In this document: in pieces, positions 1 through 6,085 of the stretch
Numbering within the stretch: the stretch's first letter is position 1
How the letters are laid out: the number at the start of each line of letters is the position of its first letter
Source of the DNA: Bacillota bacterium
GTDB lineage: Bacteria > Bacillota_A > Clostridia > DSM-8532
DNA length: 18,665 nucleotides
Reading direction: 5' to 3'
Assembly: GCA_023424865.1 (NCBI GenBank)
Contig: JAFADM010000277.1
Coordinates: forward strand, 1 to 18,665
Notes under the pieces: model-generated
What the model was told of the DNA's origin: nothing
Databases searched by the model: none
What the model saw: the letters and a program-made list of their open reading frames with translations, nothing else
Position numbers and translations under genes: made by a program

Positions 1-72
1 GTCAAGCTTTTTCTTTCATCATTCAAAAGCCTTTATTTATCTGCTTTTTCGTGGTTCAAGCCTTTCGTTTGA

Positions 73-86
73 CCGTTTCTCAACGG
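73..86 (-). other. 5'-leader hairpin with GNRA-type tetraloop
   Basis: On the minus strand CCGTT-GAGA-AACGG forms a 5-bp stem closed by a GAGA loop, only a few bases downstream of the expected start of the transcript driven by the promoter at 97-125. Such a hairpin at a 5' end can protect an mRNA or belong to a leader structure. The stem is short, so this is only suggestive. Confidence 0.35.
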
Positions 87-96
87 CGGCTTTATT

Positions 97-125
97 ATAT
101 TAACCCCTCCCCCTCCCTTTGTCAA
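97..125 (-). promoter_or_regulatory. Strong sigma-A-type promoter firing leftward off the window
   Basis: Read on the minus strand, a perfect TTGACA -35 box (120-125) is followed by exactly 17 bases and then TAATAT (97-102). The spacer is very G-rich. Transcription would start near position 90 and leave the window to the left, with a leader of at least about 85 bases and no visible ribosome binding site. The transcribed gene is outside the window, so its identity (protein gene or stable RNA) cannot be told. Confidence 0.7.
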
Positions 126-229
126 CACTCTTTGTAAAATATTTATGCATATTTTTAAAGCAATGACATACTGCTCGAAATAATGGATTTGGCGACCTGC
201 GTTATAGAGTTGAGCAATAGATCTCTATG

Positions 230-310
230 TAAGAGAACTTATATATTAAGGGAACTCTATATTAAGAGAACTCTATATAGAGAGAATTATATATAAGAGA
301 ACTAAGAAAT
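230..310. repeat. Imperfect 16-bp tandem repeats (about five units)
   Basis: Units with a 16-17 base period follow each other: 230-246, 247-262, 263-278, 279-294 and 295-310, with a consensus close to TAAGAGAACTCTATAT. Units two and three differ at a single base. The junction of units three and four contains the perfect palindrome CTCTATATAGAG (271-282). There is no open reading frame. The array lies upstream of the lysR gene and downstream of nothing transcribed toward it, so it may be a regulatory or DNA-bending region. Confidence 0.7.
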
Positions 311-328
311 CTATACATCGTTAAATCT

Positions 329-359
329 ATATAGAGATAGATCAATATAGAGATAGATC
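329..359. repeat. Second pair of 16-bp-spaced direct repeats
   Basis: ATATAGAGATAGATC occurs at 329-343 and again, identical, at 345-359, a 16-base period like the array at 230-310. The pair overlaps two perfect palindromes, TCTATATAGA (327-336) and ATAGATCTAT (353-362). It seems to be a diverged continuation of the upstream repeat field. Confidence 0.65.
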
Positions 360-397
360 TATATGATTATTATAAGTGTGGTACATTAGAATAGTCA

Positions 398-436
398 TAG
401 TCACAGAGTAATACTAACCGTATTATGAGTATTACT
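398..436 (+). promoter_or_regulatory. Candidate lysR promoter overlapped by a palindromic operator
   Basis: A -35-like TAGTCA (398-403), a 17-base spacer and TATTAT (421-426) give a reasonable promoter pointing at the lysR gene. The -10 box sits between the arms of a perfect inverted repeat, AGTAATACT (407-415) and AGTATTACT (428-436). LysR-type regulators commonly bind interrupted dyads at their own promoters, so autoregulation is a natural reading. The promoter call is by eye. Confidence 0.45.
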
Positions 437-479
437 AACCAGAAGCACAAAAGGAGAGGCTTTCATATAAAAGGAGGGC

Positions 480-1388
480 ATGGATGTGAGCCATGATTCG
501 GAGCTTCAAATCAATATGGAGTATTATAAGGTATTTTACCATGTAGCCAGGCTGAAAAGCTTTACTTTGGCTGCGGAAGCCCTGTATATCTCCCAGCCTG
601 CCGTAAGCCAGTCCATGAAGCAGTTGGAGGAAGCTCTGGGCGGGGCTCTTTTCAGCCGCAATGCCAGAGGCGTTACCCTCACACCTGAAGGAGAAGTACT
701 CTATACCTATGTATCAAAGGGCTATGAAACCCTGCTGGCCGGAGAAAGAAAATTCCTTGAGCTCCTGAATCTTGAGACGGGAGAAATACGCATCGGGGCC
801 AGCGATATGACCCTTCAGTTTTATCTTCTTCCTCATCTGGAAAGGTTTCATAAGCTGTATCCAAAAATTAGAATCAAAATCACCAATGCTCCCACACCGG
901 TTACTATAGAGAATTTACTGGATAATAAAATTGATTTTGGAGTCGTAAGTTCACCCATTGAAGCCCGCCCTCATCTATCGGCGGTTCCGGTGGGCCGAAT
1001 AGAGGATATCTTTATTGCAGGTCCTAAATACGATCATCTAAGCAAAAAGGAACTGGAGCTGGACGAGCTTACGCATTACCCCATTATTTGCCTTGAACAA
1101 AATACAAGTACCCGAATTGGGACGGACACCTTTTTGGAAAAGCAGGGCGTTGTTCTCACCCCTGAGTTTGAACTGGCAACAAGCGATCTTATTGTTCAAT
1201 TCGCGGCAAGAAATCTTGGAATAGGGTGCGTTATGAAAGCGTTCGCTGAAAAAGCTCTCTCCGAGGGCCAGGTGTTTCAACTCATAATCCGGCCGCCTCT
1301 GCCTCCCAGAGATATACTCATTCTCACCGGAAGCCGAAGCCCCATATCCCCGGCAGGGAAAAAGCTTCTCAATCTGCTCATGCCCTGA
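480..1388 (+). CDS. LysR-family transcriptional regulator
   Basis: A 302-residue DNA-binding regulator of the usual LysR length. Residues about 14-77 form the winged helix-turn-helix, with the classic pattern of an AAEALYISQPAVSQSMKQLE helix pair followed by an FSRNARGVTLTPEG wing. The remainder is the ligand-binding periplasmic-binding-protein-like domain (about 98-300), beginning GEIRIGASD. The start is ambiguous. The ATG at 480 lies only two bases after the AGGAGG (472-477), whereas an in-frame GTG at 486 has the ideal 8-base spacing, so the real start may be two codons later. It is convergent with the acetylesterase gene and separated from it by about 70 bases. Its ligand is unknown; neighbouring pectin genes or the leftward unit at the window edge are possible targets. 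Confidence 0.93.
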   Translation: MDVSHDSELQINMEYYKVFYHVARLKSFTLAAEALYISQPAVSQSMKQLEEALGGALFSRNARGVTLTPEGEVLYTYVSKGYETLLAGERKFLELLNLETGEIRIGASDMTLQFYLLPHLERFHKLYPKIRIKITNAPTPVTIENLLDNKIDFGVVSSPIEARPHLSAVPVGRIEDIFIAGPKYDHLSKKELELDELTHYPIICLEQNTSTRIGTDTFLEKQGVVLTPEFELATSDLIVQFAARNLGIGCVMKAFAEKALSEGQVFQLIIRPPLPPRDILILTGSRSPISPAGKKLLNLLMP

Positions 1389-1457
1389 TGAACTCCGGCA
1401 GCCAATGAATTTCGCTGAATAAATGCTATTTACCCGGCAGTTTGAAGTCGAAAAATA

Positions 1458-2228
1458 TCATCCTGCAGGAAATACAATGTAGGGTGCTATAGGCAGCTCA
1501 AGCTCCTTTATACCTTCCGCTACAAGACGGGCTATTTTTTCAGCGCCCATAACGTTAAAATGGCTGTTGTCCTCGTGGTTCTTTCCACCATACAAGCGTG
1601 AGTTCTTATAGCGGGGATCGCCCATAAACCTCTCATCATAAGGGCTCAAATGCATGTACAGGCCTTTGGACTGCTCTTCCCCCAAGGACTCCACCAATCG
1701 AGCGCACTTAACATTCATATCAATAAGGGGCACTTTCATTTCCTCGGCCAACTCCTTCATAGCCAAAGGGTACCGACCCATATCCTCAATGCCGTAAAAT
1801 ACACCGCCTTTAAATCTTCTCCGCACCACGGAGGTTAGAAGCACCGGGAAGGCTCCCTTCTGCCTTGCACCTTCAATATACAGTTTAAGATGCTTTTTGT
1901 AGGAGAGATTGTCAGTGGCGGCCAACTCAGGATCCGTGTACCGCGTAGACAGATCCTCCTCCGTTGCGTTTTTCTGATCGTTGTGGCCGAATTGGATAAA
2001 TAAGTAGTCTCCGGGCTTTATCTCATTCAGGATTTGCTCCAGCCGGCCTTCCAGGATAAAGCTTTTGGAGCTTCTCCCCCCTGCGGCGTGATTGGCCACC
2101 TGGACGCGGTCCGGAGTAAAATAATGTCCCAGCACCTGTCCCCAGCCGGTTTGAGGAAACTCCTCGTCCCCATAGGTCTGGGCGGTGGAATCACCGGCTA
2201 TGTAGAGAGTAATTGTCGGTTCTTTCAA
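1458..2228 (-). CDS. Rhamnogalacturonan acetylesterase-like SGNH hydrolase
   Basis: A 256-residue esterase of the GDSL/SGNH superfamily, close in pattern to rhamnogalacturonan acetylesterases such as Bacillus RhgT/YesT, which remove acetyl groups from galacturonic acid in the pectin backbone. Visible blocks are the nucleophile GDST (Ser14), the oxyanion glycine in AAGGRSS (about 50), GHND (81-84, Asn83) and the C-terminal D220-x-x-H223 catalytic pair. There is no signal peptide, so it should act on imported oligosaccharides in the cytoplasm. The start is a TTG with GAGGG seven bases upstream; a nearby ATG in another frame ends after five codons. It is the last gene of the minus-strand pectin locus. 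No clear terminator is visible between it and the convergent lysR gene. The exact acetylated substrate is inferred from family and context. Confidence 0.88.
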   Translation of the reverse strand: MKEPTITLYIAGDSTAQTYGDEEFPQTGWGQVLGHYFTPDRVQVANHAAGGRSSKSFILEGRLEQILNEIKPGDYLFIQFGHNDQKNATEEDLSTRYTDPELAATDNLSYKKHLKLYIEGARQKGAFPVLLTSVVRRRFKGGVFYGIEDMGRYPLAMKELAEEMKVPLIDMNVKCARLVESLGEEQSKGLYMHLSPYDERFMGDPRYKNSRLYGGKNHEDNSHFNVMGAEKIARLVAEGIKELELPIAPYIVFPAG

Positions 2229-2348
2229 TGAAATACCCTCATCTTTCTTACTTTTTAGTTATCATAAAGCGAAAAGCAAGCTGGAAGTATAAAAGAATTC
2301 CCGTTTATATTCAGCCTATAACCCTATTAAATATCATCCGGCTACTTT

Positions 2349-3220
2349 TTATGCTTTCGTATTCTGTAAATTTCTATAATCCCTGTTTATAACCATTCCC
2401 TGCTTCATCAATTGGTTCTGCAAGGCTTTGACATCAAGATGGCAGAAAGCTCCCGGCTTATTCTTTGTATATAGCGCGGCTGCCGTCCCTGCCGCTTCCC
2501 CGGTCATGGCGCAGGTGGGTATAACCCTGGTAATATCCCATAAATCCTCTTTAACGGATATACATCTGCCGCTTGTAACGAGATTTTTAACTTTTTTTCC
2601 GTACAGGCACCAAAAAGGAATATTGAAAACAGGCCCTGCCTTTTTCCAGTCTCCCGTCATCCCGATGCTGTCATCAAAAGTAAGGTGTGCCTCAGCCTCT
2701 GTCATTTCATAGGCTCCTGCAAGCCTGCGGGTCATGCGAAACTCGGGTATGGTAGCCGGAAACAGTTGCCGGTCGGACTCCAGTTCCCGCTGCCTCAGCA
2801 CATCGTGCAAAATTTCCTTATGTCCGTCAATAATCATTTGGGTCACATGATCTGTTATAACACCATTGTAATGTTTCTCCCGGGGTACGGCAACCGTCTC
2901 CTTCCAGGGAAAGGTGCGGCAAGCCCATCCCTTTTCGCCATAGGTGTAGTACCATTTTATAGAAACCCTTAAGAGTTCTTCCCCAATCCCATAAATCACC
3001 TGATTGCCGCAGCCGTCGCAAAGCGGCAAATAGACCGTAATAAGCCCTGAGGTCCCAAGCCCTCCGAGGCAGCACTGCTTTTCAACCAGAATAACCCGGC
3101 ACCGTTTCTGGCTGCCGCCAGGGCAGAGGCCATACCTGCCACACCTCCTCCCACAACCAGAACGTCACAGGACTTATGTACGGGTGTCATTCTTGAATCT
3201 TCCTTAATAATGCCTGTCAC
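2349..3220 (-). pseudogene. Broken FAD-dependent oxidoreductase (frameshift plus internal deletion)
   Basis: The N-terminal part, from a GTG at 3220 with GGAGGA about six bases upstream, encodes a Rossmann FAD-binding motif (VVGGGVAGMASALAAARNGA). Near 3094-3101 the reading frame is lost. In the next frame the family sequence resumes as VILVEKQCCLGGLGTSGLIT and runs to YLPLCDGCGNQVIYGIGEELL and the conserved C-terminal SIGMTGDWKKAGPVFNIPFW and RVIPTCAMTGEAAGTAAA. One base appears to be missing. In addition, SIK joins directly to WYYTYG, skipping the central region (normally well over 100 residues, including an ATGDAD-type motif) that relatives carry. The product would therefore be nonfunctional. 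Relatives are FAD_oxidored-type proteins often found in sugar catabolic loci; their substrates are mostly unknown. The size of the missing part is from memory of the family, not an alignment. Confidence 0.8.
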
Positions 3221-3284
3221 TTAAATTCCTCCATACTTTCTCAATATCAAGCATTCGGGTAGGCTATTGCCATCTCATTGGACT

Positions 3285-3306
3285 TAGGCCATTTTTAGGC
3301 CATTTT
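3285..3306. repeat. Tandem 11-bp repeat upstream of the oxidoreductase pseudogene
   Basis: TAGGCCATTTT occurs twice head to tail (3285-3295 and 3296-3306), one helical turn apart and 65-86 bases before the GTG at 3220. AraC-family activators often bind such direct repeats on one face of the helix, so this may be a regulatory site for the oxidoreductase/acetylesterase genes. The function is inferred. Confidence 0.45.
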
Positions 3307-3420
3307 ACAGATTGTATCTATCCGAAATAGGATTCGCCTATAATCTGACTAATTGTGTACCTGTCTTCCTGCCCCTGTGTTAAGCTGCCACATTATAGTA
3401 TCCCATATTTTTACATATCA

Positions 3421-5820
3421 TTACACCCATTCCTCCTTATGACTGTATTGAGAATGGCTTTCCACCTCCGCCTCAAAGGTCATAAAGCCGTTATGGGACT
3501 CTGTTTGACTGTTGGCAGAAGCGCTGTTTCCGTTTCTTCCGAATATGTAAACCGTGTATTTCCTTTTACGGGATGTATTGTTCTGGAGAAGGAAGGAGAG
3601 CCCCTTCCCGTTAAGCTCGCATTGGAACAGGTTCTTGACAGCTTCCGATTCATACAGTTCAATGGAGGCTTTGGGATGAGGGTAGAATTCGATTATCAAT
3701 TCTTCGGGAAAATCGTTACTCAATGTCATTTCAGGCTTCTGACGAACCACAGTACCTCCCTTTTTCACAAAGAGTGGAATTCCTTCTATTTTTAACAAAG
3801 GCGCTTCCACTTCAATTTCGCTGACGCCTTGAAGGGTTTCATGGGTCCACCTGTTAACCCACTCGCCTTCGGGAAGATACACCCTCCTGCTGCTTTCACC
3901 GCACACTGTAACCGGCGCAAACAGGAGGTATTCACCCATATAAAATTCGTTTCCTATAGTGTAGACCTTCTCATCCTCCATATGATGGTAAACCAGGGGA
4001 CGGAGTATGGGCTCGCCCGTGAAATGGGAATGGATGGCATAAGAATAAATATAGGGCGTCAATTCATAGCGAAGCGTTAGGCAGTCCTTATAAAGAGCGC
4101 GGGTTTCCTCTGGGCAGAACCAGGGGAATTTGGCAACGGTGGAACCGTTATGAATCCGCGGAATGGGAGAAAACAAAAAGCTTGGGCATATCCTCCGGCA
4201 CACATTTTCAAGGCTGAAGGCCTCCTCAAAAGCCTGTTCGTCGGTATTGTAATAGTTGGTGGTACGAAATCCCCCAATGTCAAAACCGCTTAAAGAAAAT
4301 CCCGCCAATCCCACGTTCAGGCAGAACCAAATATCCTCTTCAAAACGTTCCAGTCCGAAGCCCGTATCTCCAGGCCAGGGCAGAGCATATTTCTGGCTGC
4401 CAATACCGCCTCCCCGAGATAGGGATATATGATTTTTCACACCGTTTTTAGCCATTAAATCCGTAAGAAAGCGGTTCCACACAGCACCGAAAAGATTTCT
4501 GGAAGGAATGCCGGGAGTAAGCTCACCGCTGACCCGGTCGGAATGGTCGGTCCACCAGGCAGAAACGCCTTCCTTGATTCGTGGGGTCAAAAGTGTCCCG
4601 TACCAGTCCTCCGCCTCTTTGTTAAGAAACATGGGAACCGTTTCCTGTCCCACCTGCCTCAGCCATCCCTTGGGGGCGTATTCTTCTATAGTATCCTTTG
4701 TATAGCAGCGGGAATTGACATGGAGTACGGTTTGGATCCCTATACTTTTTAGATCCTTAACCATTTTCGCACCATCCCCAAATTCGGGGTGCCAGTCAAA
4801 ATCATTGGCAAGATAACCCTTGCCTTCCTGATAGACACTTGCAAAGCGTTTTCCGCCTCTCCAGGAACCGTCCAGGACAACAGCATCACAGGGATAGCCT
4901 TCACTGTGCATTCTTTTGGCATAGTCTACCGCCTCACCAGCCTCTACCAGAGAACGGGTACTGCTGAGCCAGAGGCCCAACAGCCATTTTTCCGGTATGG
5001 GGACCTTTCCCGTCATTTGAGTGTAGGCACCGATGATCTCCGCAAAGCTGCCGCCTTTTATAACGAAAAGATCCCACTCGCCCCCCGGGGTATATAAAAA
5101 CCATTCGTCCTCTTTGGTTTTGCCCATATCAAAATAGACGTGGGGCCAGGGATTATTCAGAAAAACACCGTACCCGTGGGTGCTGATGAAAAAGGGAATC
5201 GGAAAGCCGCCGTAATCCCCCACATGGAGACCCGCTTTTTCCGAAAAAATATCCGCGCTTTGCCCTGTGCGGTTAGGGTGATAAATTCTTCCTCCGAAGC
5301 CGAAAACCCGCTCCCCTTTATCCAGTTTAAAAAAGGTCAGGGTACTTTCACCCGAATAGTGGGCCTCCGGGGCAAAACGTACGCCCCCATTCAGGGTTTC
5401 CACAAGGTGACGGCCCTCTTTATCCTTCACCATAAGCCCGTTGCTTTCAACGGAATAGTTCACTGTAAGGTCTTTAATGCCAAGCTCCAGGCGGTTATTC
5501 TCAAAATGCCAGGAATATTCCGGTTTTTCTTCCCCATAAGGCGCCAGGAGGTTCAAGGATTCCGTCGTCGTTCTAAACGGCTGTTTTCCTTTTTGGGAAA
5601 TGGTTATTCTTGCGACGGAATCCGAGCAGGCATCCACCCGCAAAAAACCTTCTCCCTCTCCGGACAGGCAGACGCCATGTTCGCTCCGGACACAGGTGTC
5701 AAAATGAAACTCCGGTTTATTAAAGGCTTCCTTTTCAATAGTAAGGGATTTATAATCCTCATCCAGAAGAGAGTCCGGGTGAATGGAAAGATCCAGCTGC
5801 TCCTTTTTTATTGTACTCAT
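3421..5820 (-). CDS. Glycoside hydrolase family 31 alpha-glycosidase
   Basis: A 799-residue retaining alpha-glycosidase of GH31, a family that includes alpha-glucosidases and alpha-xylosidases. The N-terminal beta-sandwich (about 50-260) is followed by the catalytic barrel starting near PEKWLLGLWLSS (276). The likely nucleophile is Asp425 in AWWTDHSDR and the likely acid/base is Asp485 in LPWPGDTG. The FSLSGFDIGGF stretch (508-518) and the C-terminal LLFAPV plus beta-domains are also typical. Many GH31 members have a D-x-x-E pattern after the nucleophile; here the fourth position is Asp428, which may mark an unusual specificity. There is no signal peptide, suggesting cytoplasmic cleavage of imported oligosaccharides. 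The ATG has AAAGGA about eight bases upstream. It lies 265 bases after the beta-helix gene, with two hairpins between. The substrate cannot be named from sequence alone. Confidence 0.9.
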   Translation of the reverse strand: MSTIKKEQLDLSIHPDSLLDEDYKSLTIEKEAFNKPEFHFDTCVRSEHGVCLSGEGEGFLRVDACSDSVARITISQKGKQPFRTTTESLNLLAPYGEEKPEYSWHFENNRLELGIKDLTVNYSVESNGLMVKDKEGRHLVETLNGGVRFAPEAHYSGESTLTFFKLDKGERVFGFGGRIYHPNRTGQSADIFSEKAGLHVGDYGGFPIPFFISTHGYGVFLNNPWPHVYFDMGKTKEDEWFLYTPGGEWDLFVIKGGSFAEIIGAYTQMTGKVPIPEKWLLGLWLSSTRSLVEAGEAVDYAKRMHSEGYPCDAVVLDGSWRGGKRFASVYQEGKGYLANDFDWHPEFGDGAKMVKDLKSIGIQTVLHVNSRCYTKDTIEEYAPKGWLRQVGQETVPMFLNKEAEDWYGTLLTPRIKEGVSAWWTDHSDRVSGELTPGIPSRNLFGAVWNRFLTDLMAKNGVKNHISLSRGGGIGSQKYALPWPGDTGFGLERFEEDIWFCLNVGLAGFSLSGFDIGGFRTTNYYNTDEQAFEEAFSLENVCRRICPSFLFSPIPRIHNGSTVAKFPWFCPEETRALYKDCLTLRYELTPYIYSYAIHSHFTGEPILRPLVYHHMEDEKVYTIGNEFYMGEYLLFAPVTVCGESSRRVYLPEGEWVNRWTHETLQGVSEIEVEAPLLKIEGIPLFVKKGGTVVRQKPEMTLSNDFPEELIIEFYPHPKASIELYESEAVKNLFQCELNGKGLSFLLQNNTSRKRKYTVYIFGRNGNSASANSQTESHNGFMTFEAEVESHSQYSHKEEWV

Positions 5821-5888
5821 ATTCTATTCCTTTCCATGATTTATATCAGCGGCGTCATAGATAGACAGCCATTAGGCAAGCAATCGCG

Positions 5889-5925
5889 ATGAAAGCGAAG
5901 GGGCTTGCTGCTCCTTCGCTTTCAT
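5889..5925 (-). other. Perfect 13-bp stem hairpin between beta-helix gene and GH31 gene
   Basis: ATGAAAGCGAAGG (5889-5901) pairs perfectly with CCTTCGCTTTCAT (5913-5925) around an 11-base loop. No run of T follows on either strand, so it is not a standard intrinsic terminator. In a minus-strand transcript it would lie between the beta-helix stop codon and the GH31 start, where it could stabilise the upstream message, serve as a processing site, or attenuate read-through. Confidence 0.6.
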
Positions 5926-6035
5926 TTGAAACAACATCGTTTTTGGAAAACCAGACACAAGTATCAATTGCATGACAAGCTTTAACTGGTAGTCCTTTGC
6001 GTAAGCAGATCTGGCTAAAAGGGACGGGTTCGATG

Positions 6036-6062
6036 CCGCCGGGCTTTTAATTGCGCCGGCGG
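6036..6062 (-). other. GC-rich hairpin just after the beta-helix gene
   Basis: CCGCCGG (6036-6042) and CCGGCGG (6056-6062) form a 7-bp all-G/C stem about 24-50 bases beyond the stop codon of the beta-helix gene. No T-tract follows on the minus strand. It may act with the larger hairpin at 5889-5925 as a 3'-end protecting structure. Confidence 0.45.
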
Positions 6063-6085
6063 TTTGGAATACTTTATTTGCAGGT

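Larger units (their letters stand above)
1..479. other. Non-coding left end and regulatory spacer
   Basis: No open frame with coding character is seen on either strand. The stretch holds the leftward promoter (97-125) and its leader, the 16-bp repeat field (230-360), and the palindrome-overlapped lysR promoter candidate (398-436). A purine-rich AAAAGGAGAGG at 449-459 lies before the actual lysR ribosome binding site but has no start codon at useful distance. Confidence 0.6.

Noticed and set aside
103..119. G-quadruplex in the leftward promoter spacer
   Set aside because: Only three G-runs are present on the minus strand; a stable three-tier quadruplex needs four, so the sequence is better read as a promoter spacer.
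230..360. CRISPR array
   Set aside because: The repeats are contiguous 16-bp units without unique spacers of constant length, and no cas genes are present.
1389..1457. Bidirectional terminator between the convergent lysR and acetylesterase genes
   Set aside because: No stem followed by a T-tract could be found in the gap on either strand.
5140..5892. Long open frame of about 250 codons on the plus strand, antisense to the GH31 gene
   Set aside because: It lies almost wholly opposite a clear GH31 coding region, has no ribosome binding site or family-like sequence, and is explained by codon use of the opposite strand.
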